DNA from: an uncultured Synechococcales cyanobacterium
Lineage (GTDB): Bacteria > Cyanobacteriota > Cyanobacteriia > CAIUCS01
Length of the DNA: 64,000 bases
Assembly (NCBI GenBank): GCA_903897715.1
Contig: CAIUCS010000033.1
Coordinates: forward strand, 1 to 64,000
Direction of reading: 5' to 3'
Shown: piece by piece, positions 41,735 through 49,273 of the stretch
How positions within the stretch are numbered: the first letter of the stretch is position 1
Layout of the letters: each line of letters starts with the position of its first letter
The notes under the pieces: model-generated
What the model saw: the letters and a program-made list of their open reading frames with translations, nothing else
What the model was told of the DNA's origin: nothing
Databases searched by the model: none
Translations under genes and position numbers: made by a program

Positions 41735-41829
41735 TGTCTAGAGGCTGTTTGGCACAGCCATTAATAATCTAGGTCTACGAAAGCTTTATGTTCCTCAGAA
41801 TCCCCGTCTCTTCAGAGCGGGGAATGTCA
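41735..41829 (+). mobile_element. right end of an IS200/IS605-type element (remnant 3), overlapping rdgB
   Basis: About 95 bases match the element end at 15160-15250: the last TnpB codons LSRGCLAQPL, then AGGTCTAC, GCTTTATGTTC, CAGAATCC and a hairpin at 41802-41822. The hairpin has outer arm CCCCG/CGGGG, an extra T, inner arm CTCT/AGAG and loop TC. Nothing of the element is left upstream. Its last 55 bases serve, on the other strand, as the final codons of rdgB. Confidence 0.75.
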
Positions 41830-42407
41830 AGATTCAGCATTTTTTGCTCAAGTTGAGGCAATAGGGAGGCAAATGCCTGCCCTCGATGGCTGGTTTTAGC
41901 TTTTAGTTGGGGTTCCATTTCAGCAAAGCTTAGCCCATATTCTGCAACCCAAAAAATTGGATCATACCCAAACCCATTTACTCCTCTAGGTTCGGCTAGA
42001 ATTTCACCCCGACATATCCCTTCCGCCTCCAATACAAGTTCACCTGTGGGATTGGCAATAGCAATGGCACATACAAATTGGGCTCCCCGGTTAGGATTGT
42101 TTGCTAATGCTTTTAATAATCGGTCTATCCGTTCAGCATCTGTGGTGCCATAACGGGCTGAAAACACACCAGGGGAACCATCTAATGCATCAACAGCCAA
42201 ACCAGAATCATCGGCGATCGCCCATTGATGAGTCACCATTGCCACTTGGGATGCCTTAAGACGGGCATTACCGAGGAAGGTGGATTCGGTTTCTTCAATT
42301 TCCAGGTTCGTTGGTTTTAGAGCAAGTTCCAAGGGGAAGTGGGATAAATAGGATTGAATTTCTGCTAATTTACCAAGGTTGCCAGTTGCTACAACTAAAA
42401 TAGTCAT
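41775..42407 (-). CDS. rdgB: XTP/dITP diphosphatase (HAM1) with transposon-derived C-terminal tail
   Basis: House-cleaning pyrophosphatase that removes deaminated purine nucleotides. The family core is intact: VVATGNLGKLAEIQ at the N terminus, IEETESTFLGNARLKA near 42, ADDSGLAVDALDGSPGVFSARY near 66-87, and GFGYDPIFWVAEYGLSFAEM near 145, then KTSHRGQAFASLLPQLEQKM. About 18 further residues (LDIPRSEETGILRNIKLS) and the stop codon are encoded by the IS200/IS605-type right end at 41735-41829. The 210-residue length exceeds the usual 190-200 by this tail. The enzyme is probably still active, since the tail follows the complete fold. Confidence 0.93.
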   Translation of the reverse strand: MTILVVATGNLGKLAEIQSYLSHFPLELALKPTNLEIEETESTFLGNARLKASQVAMVTHQWAIADDSGLAVDALDGSPGVFSARYGTTDAERIDRLLKALANNPNRGAQFVCAIAIANPTGELVLEAEGICRGEILAEPRGVNGFGYDPIFWVAEYGLSFAEMEPQLKAKTSHRGQAFASLLPQLEQKMLNLDIPRSEETGILRNIKLS

Positions 42408-42586
42408 GGAAAAATAAGTCCTGTGTTAATCAATGCTACTGGATATCATTCGCCTCTATTTAAGGGTAACCCAATGATGTACACCCCACATCTGACAACC
42501 CTGGCGAAAGGATGGTGACCAGTGAAGGGATGAATAGATATAAGAGATAAACGGAATTGCACATTGCACTATCCTTTCAATAGCCT

Positions 42587-44332
42587 TTACATCCGTTGAA
42601 CCAGTTGCCAGCCCCGAATTTGACCAAGGTATCGGTAATCTGATACTTGAAGCAGTGGCTCTTGCACCCAGGCAAATTCAAGCTGGGGTAAATCTGCTAA
42701 ATGAGTGAACTGTCTGCCTAGTTGAGGAGTATAAAAACTGATTAAGATTAATGATTGGTGAATGTTTGCATCCATCTGTCGGGGACGAATGAGGTTGACT
42801 GGATGATGTTTTAGGTGTACCTGGATGATAGGCTGACTCAGAAAAGACTTTATATCAGGGCTATAATTTCCCCACAATCCCCCAAAGCCAGCCCCCGCCA
42901 AAGCTGACCAGGAACTCACCAACGTTACCACTACCCACCAACCCATCCTATGGCGTTGGGCAAAGAGGGGTAGGCTAAGCCATCCCATGGATGCTAGGGT
43001 TATAACGGTTAGATAAGGTTTTATTTCATCGGGCAGTGGTATGGCACCAGTCCCGGAAAATATCATCAATCCTACAACGAAGCCCCCACAACTTGCGAAA
43101 AATCCACTGATCCCCCAGACTATCCTCCGTTGAATAGTACGCCCCAGCCACCATAAGGTGAGTCCAGCGAGCATACCCACCCATGGGTAGAGTTGGAGTC
43201 CATAGTAAGCCGTACGAGTGGAAAATAGGGTTAACTCAGTGAATAGCAGAACCGGATAAGCTACTAATAACAAATAGGTTCGCACAAGTAAATAACGTGC
43301 AAGTAACACCTCTTCCTTTTCATTGGGGAGCATTGGGGGGATTAATGGATGTAAACGTTGCTGAGAAAACAGCCATCGGAGCAACAACCCTAGTCCTGCC
43401 AATGCAAATAAACTCCATGGAAAGGCATTAACAGGTATGTTCCAAAAATAGTACCCAATTCCGCCATCTGAATGATAAGACTTGGAACCCAGAAATAACA
43501 ACTTGCCAAATAACTCTGTAACGGGAAGCAATCCATACCGACCCAGGCTAAGACCAAGCCAAATCGAACAGGGAATGAAGCCTAACAGCAAGCCAACATA
43601 AATCCCCCGATTACCCAGATGATAGGGGACAGTTCTTGCCAGTTGTCTCCACCCAAAGGGATTCAGCAAATAAGGTAAGAGAGCGACGAGAGGAAGAATA
43701 ACCATGACACTTTTTAAGAAAAAGCCAATCCCCACCAAAGTGCCCACCCCCACTCCCCACCAGAAGCGACTGCCTTTCCCTTCTTCTGCCTTTAATAAAG
43801 CCCAAATTAGTAATAATTCTATCCCCACTAAGGGGACATCCTGGGTTGCCATCCGACTGTAGTTCAACCATAGGGGGCATACCCCCAGGGCGGCTGAACC
43901 GGTGGCGGCAATAATTCGATGGCTTCCTGCCATTTTTTCTTCTGGTAATATGGATTGGATGGTTATCGAATTAGACGTAATTGCCTGGATGAGGGGAGGG
44001 AATAATCGTTTACCAATGGAATATGTTAATTGTACCGAGAGTAAACTGGCAACCAAACTAATCAATCTGGCAACACTGTCATTCACACCAAATAGACTAT
44101 ATGCCCAACTAATCATCCATTGAAGACCAACGGTGCGATCATAAACTGGTTCCCCCCACCACTGAGGAGTAATCCAATCTCCCGACTCTACCATCCACCG
44201 AGATTGTAGGGCATACCACCCTTCATCATAAGCCATTAAACTTTGTTCACCATTGGTGGCGAACAACAATATTCCCATCCATCCCAGTAATCCAAGGCGA
44301 ATCAACCAATCTTCCGTTGAAGTATGTTTCAT
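42587..44332 (-). CDS. GT39-like (ArnT-type) membrane glycosyltransferase
   Basis: A polytopic protein of 581 residues with about twelve hydrophobic segments. It matches the dolichyl-phosphate-mannose mannosyltransferase/ArnT group, which transfers sugars from polyprenyl-phosphate carriers on the outer face of the membrane. The signature is the first-loop acidic motif MAYDEGWYALQSRWMVESGD plus WWGEPVYDRTVGLQWMISWA, followed by RLISLVASLLSVQLTYSIGK. A perfect AAGGAG lies six bases before ATG 44332 and decides that start over an upstream in-frame ATG at 44407. The acceptor is unknown. It is separated from neighbours by long non-coding stretches. Confidence 0.85.
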   Translation of the reverse strand: MKHTSTEDWLIRLGLLGWMGILLFATNGEQSLMAYDEGWYALQSRWMVESGDWITPQWWGEPVYDRTVGLQWMISWAYSLFGVNDSVARLISLVASLLSVQLTYSIGKRLFPPLIQAITSNSITIQSILPEEKMAGSHRIIAATGSAALGVCPLWLNYSRMATQDVPLVGIELLLIWALLKAEEGKGSRFWWGVGVGTLVGIGFFLKSVMVILPLVALLPYLLNPFGWRQLARTVPYHLGNRGIYVGLLLGFIPCSIWLGLSLGRYGLLPVTELFGKLLFLGSKSYHSDGGIGYYFWNIPVNAFPWSLFALAGLGLLLRWLFSQQRLHPLIPPMLPNEKEEVLLARYLLVRTYLLLVAYPVLLFTELTLFSTRTAYYGLQLYPWVGMLAGLTLWWLGRTIQRRIVWGISGFFASCGGFVVGLMIFSGTGAIPLPDEIKPYLTVITLASMGWLSLPLFAQRHRMGWWVVVTLVSSWSALAGAGFGGLWGNYSPDIKSFLSQPIIQVHLKHHPVNLIRPRQMDANIHQSLILISFYTPQLGRQFTHLADLPQLEFAWVQEPLLQVSDYRYLGQIRGWQLVQRM

Positions 44333-44705
44333 GCCACTCCTTTTATAAAACCTAATCCCATAGATGAAGATTTTGAGGGTTAATCTAAGTCTTTTCATCC
44401 GTTTCATGTTGGGTTTTAAGTTGATTTTATCTGAATGGGAGGCATGGGAGACTCCGAGACTAGCACCACACTTTGATGGGGTTTAGAACATCTCCATTGA
44501 TAAATCTGAAGAGGTCTGAGGATGGTTTTGTATCCCTACTTAGGCGGCTCAGGACTTAGTTTACATGAGTGGATGCCCTTAGCACAGAATAAACTGACCC
44601 CAAAGGATGAATGAATCATTAACGATTTGAACGGCAGAGTGGAAGGTGAGGGACTTAGCAGAAATATCAATAGAACTTTTTGGAACCCCCCGTGTACCTG
44701 TAAAG
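44333..44705. other. intergenic region without a recognisable gene
   Basis: It separates two minus-strand units. Apart from the AAGGAG ribosome binding site of the GT39-like gene at its left edge, I see only a CCCCCC to GGGGGG pair around 44687-44717 that could fold as a weak hairpin at the end of the DUF3593 gene. Both short frames here (for example 44627-44845 plus) look like chance. Confidence 0.35.
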
Positions 44706-45008
44706 TTAATGGGGGGGAGATGTTAATTGGGTTATCGCCTGACGGAAACCCAAGACAACGAAAATATTCGCTAAGGTTAAAAAAAACTCTGCGCCACCAT
44801 GTAACCAGTCTACATTGGCTAACTCGTTTCCGTAGACTACTTTAGCAACGATTCCAGCCGGAATCGTCACCGCTACAAATAATAAGGTCATATAGAACCC
44901 AATTAAAGCCAGACGGGGAGTTTGTCCAGATTGGGTTAGAAACCACAAAAAACCAAGGTAGGGGAATAGGGAAAGGGCAAAAAGTAAGTCTTTACTAAAG
45001 AATGACAT
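44706..45008 (-). CDS. DUF3593 membrane protein
   Basis: A protein of about 100 residues with three hydrophobic segments. It matches the DUF3593 family of cyanobacteria and plastids: MSFFSKDLLFALSLFPYLGF, then LTQSGQTPRLALIGFYMTLL, VAVTIPAGIVAKVVYG, and the conserved NVDWLHGGAEFFLTLANI. An upstream ATG at 45047 would overlap the previous gene by 11 bases, but ATG 45008 gives the family's usual start. It pairs with the DUF2499 gene directly upstream. Both are small thylakoid or inner-membrane proteins of unknown role. Confidence 0.8.
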   Translation of the reverse strand: MSFFSKDLLFALSLFPYLGFLWFLTQSGQTPRLALIGFYMTLLFVAVTIPAGIVAKVVYGNELANVDWLHGGAEFFLTLANIFVVLGFRQAITQLTSPPH

Positions 45009-45036
45009 ATATCCACAATTAGGTTTGTTTACCGAG

Positions 45037-45345
45037 CTATTGTCCATGGGGATGAAGGCGCGATCGCCAGATCCACCATGCCGCCATCATCAAGGTACAG
45101 TTGCCAATTAAGGTCATCGCAGCTTGTAATGTTACTAACCAATCTAAATCCGAAGCATTATCAAAAAAATGCCAGGTGCAAGCACACATCGCACCAACCA
45201 GTGCGGGTAACATCCCCCAAGATAAGGTATGCCAAGCCGACTGACCACTAAGATTCGCAAATATTCTAACTAGCCAAATGGCAACCAGCCATTCAATGAC
45301 GCTAGAGGTATGAATGACCCAAGTAGGAATGGAAAGAATGTGCAT
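45037..45345 (-). CDS. DUF2499 membrane protein
   Basis: A 102-residue integral membrane protein of the DUF2499 family, shared by cyanobacteria and chloroplasts. The pattern is LSIPTWVIHTSSVIEWLVAI, then WHTLSWGMLPALVGAMCACT and WHFFDNASDLDWLVTLQAAM, followed by TLIGNCTLMMAAWWIW. Three helices with conserved His and Trp residues suggest a pigment or haem contact, but that is only inference. It is followed after 28 bases by a DUF3593 gene; the two are probably one operon. A family A MITE lies 74 bases upstream. Confidence 0.83.
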   Translation of the reverse strand: MHILSIPTWVIHTSSVIEWLVAIWLVRIFANLSGQSAWHTLSWGMLPALVGAMCACTWHFFDNASDLDWLVTLQAAMTLIGNCTLMMAAWWIWRSRLHPHGQ

Positions 45346-45418
45346 GGGAGATATAACAAAACAGGGATTTTTATAGACTAGTAAATCGTATTAATGGGCT
45401 TCTGGAGGAGAGAAATAG

Positions 45419-45526
45419 CTGATTGACTGACAAAACTTCTCAGCCAAAACCCCGAAAGCCCTCACCCTAGCCCTCTCCCAGGGGGCGAGGGCTAGGGTGA
45501 GGGCGTACAACTTTTGTCAGTCAACC
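45419..45526 (+). mobile_element. MITE-like element, family A, copy 2 (short form)
   Basis: 108 bases with the family A ends (ATTGACTGACAAAA and TTTTGTCAGTCAA). The core is a perfect 18-base inverted repeat: GCCCTCACCCTAGCCCTC (45458-45475) against its complement at 45487-45504, with an 11-base loop. Flanks GAGAAATAG (left, ending 45418) and GGAGAAATAG (right, from 45528) are a near-perfect target duplication. The rest of the 45346-45879 gap holds no gene that I can see. Confidence 0.8.
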
Positions 45527-45828
45527 AGGAGAAATAGTTTAGAACCGTCCTTTAGGGAACTCAGACTCTCCTTCTCAAAAACGGATATAATGAATTATTA
45601 TGACAAAGCCTTTTTATTCCAAGAATGGCAGGGTTTAAACTAGAGCAACTGAACACGTTTCTTAACACTCTATATATAGTGTACCTCACTATTAAAAACA
45701 CTAGTTTAGAGGATCTTTATTCTCAATGAGCCTTGACTAATGAGAATTTTTGCAAAAAGATGATTAAAATTGGCTCTTATTAATATTAAGTTTTGTGTGC
45801 GGTTGTCCTAGGGTTTAACATCACTTGT

Positions 45829-45873
45829 TATTGGATAGTAGTGTTTCCTAGACTGAAGCACTACTATCCAATA
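45829..45873. terminator. perfect 15-base inverted repeat downstream of the DUF805 gene
   Basis: TATTGGATAGTAGTG (45829-45843) is exactly complementary to CACTACTATCCAATA (45859-45873), with a 15-base loop. It begins seven bases past the stop of the minus-strand DUF805 gene and is a candidate terminator for it, although no U-run follows the stem on that strand. Confidence 0.5.
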
Positions 45874-45879
45874 TCTTCT

Positions 45880-46188
45880 TCAGCTATTCAAAGAAGGTTG
45901 ACAATAGAGCACAATTAACCAGATGGCTCCAATAAGGGGAATCAGCCCGATGAAAATCCAAACCCAAGACTTACCAATGTCCCGTAAACGACGCACCACT
46001 AACGGAAGAGATGGGAAAATCGTTGCTAGTGCATAAACGGTCTGAAGTTGGGGATTTTTAACGAGACCCAGTATTACACTAACAATCATATTTGCCAGAA
46101 AATACCACCAAAAATCCCCTCGGTTAGACCGTCCCCCATAGTCAAAAGACCGACTCCAGGCGGAGACATAAGCATCAATTAATCGCAT
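45880..46188 (-). CDS. DUF805 family membrane protein
   Basis: A 102-residue protein of the DUF805 family. The N-terminal motif DAYVSAWSRSFDYGGRSNRG followed by DFWWYFLANMIV is diagnostic (family pattern Y...F..f.GRssRseFW...L). Two or three membrane helices follow, and PLVVRRLRDIGKSWVWIFIG near residue 70 is the second conserved block (RRLHDiGkSgWw). The start at ATG 46188 is favoured by GAGG nine bases upstream over a frame extension to 46206. The function of the family is unknown. Confidence 0.85.
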   Translation of the reverse strand: MRLIDAYVSAWSRSFDYGGRSNRGDFWWYFLANMIVSVILGLVKNPQLQTVYALATIFPSLPLVVRRLRDIGKSWVWIFIGLIPLIGAIWLIVLYCQPSLNS

Positions 46189-46516
46189 AGAAAAATCCTC
46201 AATCATTGAAACAACTGGAGTCCCTACTCTGTACGGATAAAGTCCCCGTAGTTAAGGTACAACGAAAATGTAATTCATTAAAATAGTCCGATGCAATATT
46301 TTAACTTTTCCAATAATATATTTTCCAAACGGAAATATCCCTTTACCCTTGATTATCAAGTATTGGGATAGCTATTTTTCTGCATTCCATTCCCAATTCA
46401 CCTCATCATAAAATTTCTTTAATAATATTAATCTTTGTGAAGTTATCCCTGGCTACCTCGTTCTAATAGGTAGTCTGAAAGGTAATTATGTTCAGGTTGG
46501 AGAGACGGTATTCTGT
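46189..46516. other. divergent promoter region
   Basis: 328 AT-rich bases separate the minus-strand DUF805 gene from the plus-strand membrane protein at 46517. Several TATAAT-like strings occur (for example around 46310-46330 and 46420-46435), and GGAGAG lies at 46499-46504 as a ribosome binding site for the plus-strand gene. No gene or long repeat is visible. Confidence 0.4.
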
Positions 46517-47197
46517 ATGACATCTGGTTTTGTGGAGCGGGACTACACCGTCAAGATTGGTCAATACTTCAGGGAAGGTTGGATCGTATTCAACCAATAT
46601 GGCTCAGGATTTATTGGTTTTTTGATTATTAATCTCATCATCTATACAGTTTTAATGTCCGTTCCCCTCTCTGGACAAGTGATTTCAGGACCGTTGAGTG
46701 CTGGATCTCTCATAGTTGCATTTAAAATCTTAAAAAAACGCTCCCATTCATTTGAAGATTTCTTCCGAGGATTTGAGAGCTTTTTGCAGCTTTTTCTAGT
46801 AACCTTGATGTCAGGTATTTTCATCTTCATTGGTACGTTACTGTTGATCATACCTGGAATTTATCTCTCCGTTGCCTATGCCTTTGCCGTACCCCTAGTG
46901 TTAGAAAAACGACTAGAATTTTGGGATGCCCTAGAGGCAAGTCGAAAAATTATATCTAAAGATTGGTTTTCGTTTTTCTGGTTATTTATTCTAATTGGCT
47001 TACTAAATTTCGCAGGCTTACTCCCATTTGGGGTGGGTTTACTGGTTACAATACCATGGTCAGTATGCATCTTGGCAGCAGCCTATAAAGATGTGGTAGG
47101 GTTTAACCTTGCAGATACTGACCAGACCATATCAGATACTATCGGGGGGTCTTCCCAAACTGCTAAAGTGATTCGTCGGGATTCTGACGATATATAA
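46517..47197 (+). CDS. polytopic membrane protein of unknown function
   Basis: A 226-residue protein with an amphipathic start (FVERDYTVKIGQYFREGW) and about five to six hydrophobic helices (for example FIGFLIINLIIYTVLMSVPL, SGIFIFIGTLLLIIPGIYLS). It closes with a hydrophilic Asp-rich tail. The layout, with the PGIYLSVAYAFAVPLVLEKR block, resembles the glycerophosphodiester phosphodiesterase membrane-domain/YciC-like family of helical bundles. I cannot assign a function. The ribosome binding site GGAGAG lies about a dozen bases before ATG 46517. Confidence 0.7.
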   Translation: MTSGFVERDYTVKIGQYFREGWIVFNQYGSGFIGFLIINLIIYTVLMSVPLSGQVISGPLSAGSLIVAFKILKKRSHSFEDFFRGFESFLQLFLVTLMSGIFIFIGTLLLIIPGIYLSVAYAFAVPLVLEKRLEFWDALEASRKIISKDWFSFFWLFILIGLLNFAGLLPFGVGLLVTIPWSVCILAAAYKDVVGFNLADTDQTISDTIGGSSQTAKVIRRDSDDI

Positions 47198-47441
47198 GGC
47201 ACGGCAATTTTTGATTTGATGTCAACCCTTTCAAAGGTGAATTGAAGATTACCTTCATGCTTAAGTTGTTTGGTCATAAATCCTGTTGTTGAGGAGTGGC
47301 GGGGTTGATAGTTCTCGGTTTTATTGTAAATTAGGATTGAATATGGTAGCGGCATCCAATGCCCCGACCAACCCGTAGCATTCTTGGTTCGGTATACTGG
47401 GAATCAATCCTTCAACCATAGGTCCATCGGAATTTGACACC

Positions 47442-47657
47442 ATGACAACCTTCATTCATACTCCCCACCAACCAAATCATCATTTTTCTGAAGCAGAGGT
47501 AGCCACTTTAGCCTCTAGATTGGAAAAAGATGACTATGATAATGCCTTTGCCGCTCTAAAGGATTGGCATCAATTACGGGCGATCGCCTTTCAGCAGCCA
47601 GACTTGGTTGAACCCTATTTACATTTACTCGACTTGGAAGCCTATGATGAAGCATAA
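47442..47657 (+). CDS. DUF2555 family small protein
   Basis: A 71-residue soluble acidic protein matching the cyanobacterial DUF2555 family: FSEAEVATLASRLEKDDYDN, then AFAALKDWHQLRAIAFQQPD and LVEPYLHLLDLEAYDEA. It appears complete, with the conserved C-terminal DLEAYDEA end. Function is unknown. It precedes coaBC by about 45 bases on the same strand and probably shares its transcript. Confidence 0.82.
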   Translation: MTTFIHTPHQPNHHFSEAEVATLASRLEKDDYDNAFAALKDWHQLRAIAFQQPDLVEPYLHLLDLEAYDEA

Positions 47658-47702
47658 AGATGTAAAGTATTCCTTTTTTACCTTTGTCTGTGATTGTCCA
47701 CC

Positions 47703-48905
47703 ATGTCCGACCATCTCCTAATTGCCGTCACTGGCGGAATTGCTGCTTACAAAGTATGCGAAGTAGTTTCCACCCTAGCTAAAGGTGAACGGGAGGTACG
47801 GGTTGTAATGACCCACCACTCCCAACAATTCATCACACCCCTCACCCTCGCCACCCTGAGTCGCCATCCCGTCTACACAGACGCAGATTTTTGGCAGCCC
47901 ACCCATGGACGACCCTTACATATTGAACTGGGGGAATGGGCTGACTTAATTGTCATTGCCCCATTATCAGCCCAAACCCTGGCAAAGTTAGCCCACGGAT
48001 TTGCCGATAACTTATTAACAAACACCATCTTGGCTTCTACTTGTCCAGTATTATTGGCTCCAGCGATGAATACGGATATGTGGGAACAAACAACAGTACA
48101 CCGAAACTGGCAACAACTGATGGGCGATCGCCGCTATCACAGCGCGCCGCCGGAAGCTGGAAGGTTAGCTTGCGATCGAGTTGGTATGGGACGGATGGCA
48201 GAACCAAAGGATTTGTTGATCCACATCGAATCCTTACTGTATACCCGTGGAAAACGAGATTTAATGGGTAAACACCTATTAGTCACGGCTGGTAGTACTA
48301 GGGAACATTTTGACCCTGTCCGTTTCATTAGCAACCCTTCCACGGGTAAAATGGGAATTAGTATTGGCATGGCAGCTTTCCATCGGGGAGCTACCGTAAC
48401 ATTAATTCATGGACCTCTACACGGTCACGAGTTGAATGTAACGGGGCTAAACCCCATCCCAGTCACCAATGCCAAGCAAATGCGTCAATGTGTCCTCGAT
48501 GAATTTACCCAAGCCCATTGGACAATCATGGCGGCAGCGGTAGCAGATATGAAGCCTATTCACTATACAAGCCACAAACTACCTAAAGCATCACTTTCAA
48601 ATACTATACAACTAGAGCTGGTACCCGACATTTTGACCGAATTAAGTGTTCTCAAACAACCTCATCAATTACTGATTGGGTTTGCCGCCCAGACTGGGGA
48701 TAGTATCACCCCAGCATTGGAAAAATTAAGGTGTAAGCACCTTGATGTAATTGTGGCAAATGCCATTGATCAACCAAATTGTGGATTTGCCAGTGACACT
48801 AATGAAGCTGTATTAATAGGGAGCCGGGGACATCGACACAGTATTCCACTCAATTCCAAACTCCATCTAGCTCACCAACTATTGGATTTTATTGGACAGA
48901 TTTAA
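47703..48905 (+). CDS. coaBC: bifunctional phosphopantothenoylcysteine synthetase/decarboxylase
   Basis: Makes 4'-phosphopantetheine for coenzyme A in two steps. The N-terminal CoaC half is an FMN flavoprotein: LIAVTGGIAAYKVCEVV, then the active-site His in RPLHIELGEWADLIVIAPLS and APAMNTDMW. The C-terminal CoaB half is a CTP-dependent ligase: HLLVTAGSTREHFDPVRFIS, NPSTGKMGISIGMAA, and the lysine segment with AAAVADMKP. The order and length (about 400) are standard. TTG 47694 is the first possible start, but ATG 47703 is preferred. A C-terminal GFAAQTGD and DVIVANAI complete the ligase signature. Confidence 0.95.
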   Translation: MSDHLLIAVTGGIAAYKVCEVVSTLAKGEREVRVVMTHHSQQFITPLTLATLSRHPVYTDADFWQPTHGRPLHIELGEWADLIVIAPLSAQTLAKLAHGFADNLLTNTILASTCPVLLAPAMNTDMWEQTTVHRNWQQLMGDRRYHSAPPEAGRLACDRVGMGRMAEPKDLLIHIESLLYTRGKRDLMGKHLLVTAGSTREHFDPVRFISNPSTGKMGISIGMAAFHRGATVTLIHGPLHGHELNVTGLNPIPVTNAKQMRQCVLDEFTQAHWTIMAAAVADMKPIHYTSHKLPKASLSNTIQLELVPDILTELSVLKQPHQLLIGFAAQTGDSITPALEKLRCKHLDVIVANAIDQPNCGFASDTNEAVLIGSRGHRHSIPLNSKLHLAHQLLDFIGQI

Positions 48906-48948
48906 CCCGTTACAATAAAGAATAATTTCTATAGGGCACAACCACATT

Positions 48949-49013
48949 GTAATTTAGGAAGTCCTAAACAAGTAAGGATAGGAATTGGTTGGGGGTTTGA
49001 GGGCTTTCGCCCC
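48949..49013 (-). repeat. dispersed repeat family C, copy 3 (inverted)
   Basis: The inverse of copies at 10572 and 25515: AATTTAGGAAGTCCTAAACA, AGTAAGGATAGGAATTGGTT, GGGGGTTT, then a GGGCTTTCGCCCC hairpin. It lies just upstream of a family A MITE between coaBC and the sugar transferase gene. Nothing else is seen in the 48906-49273 gap. Confidence 0.6.
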
Positions 49014-49055
49014 ATGTATGAGGAATGCCCATGGGTTCCCTCTTAACTCCTTGCC

Positions 49056-49208
49056 CTGATTGACTGACAAAACTTCTCAGCCAAAAAACCGAAAGCCCTC
49101 ACCCTAGCCCTCTCCCGATGGGAGAGGGAACCGGAGGGGTGGATCGGCTCCCCTCGCCCCCTGGGAGAGGGGTTGGGGGTGAGGGCGTACAACTTTTGTC
49201 AGTCAACC
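49056..49208 (+). mobile_element. MITE-like element, family A, copy 3
   Basis: 153 bases with ends ATTGACTGACAAAA and TTTTGTCAGTCAA. The inside has nested inverted repeats (CCCTCTCCCGATGGGAGAGGG; the outer GCCCTCACCC matches GGGTGAGGGC). Flanks AACTCCTTGCC (49045-49055) and AGATCCTTGCC (49209-49219) share nine of eleven bases, consistent with an aged 11-base target duplication. Confidence 0.8.
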
Positions 49209-49273
49209 AGATCCTTGCCTTTTTACCACCATAATTTAAAGATGTCAAAATTGACCAGGATGAATCAATTAAA

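Noticed and set aside
47083-47355. 90-codon minus-strand frame opposite the membrane-protein gene
   Set aside because: Largely antisense to a convincing membrane-protein gene, with no ribosome binding site or family resemblance.
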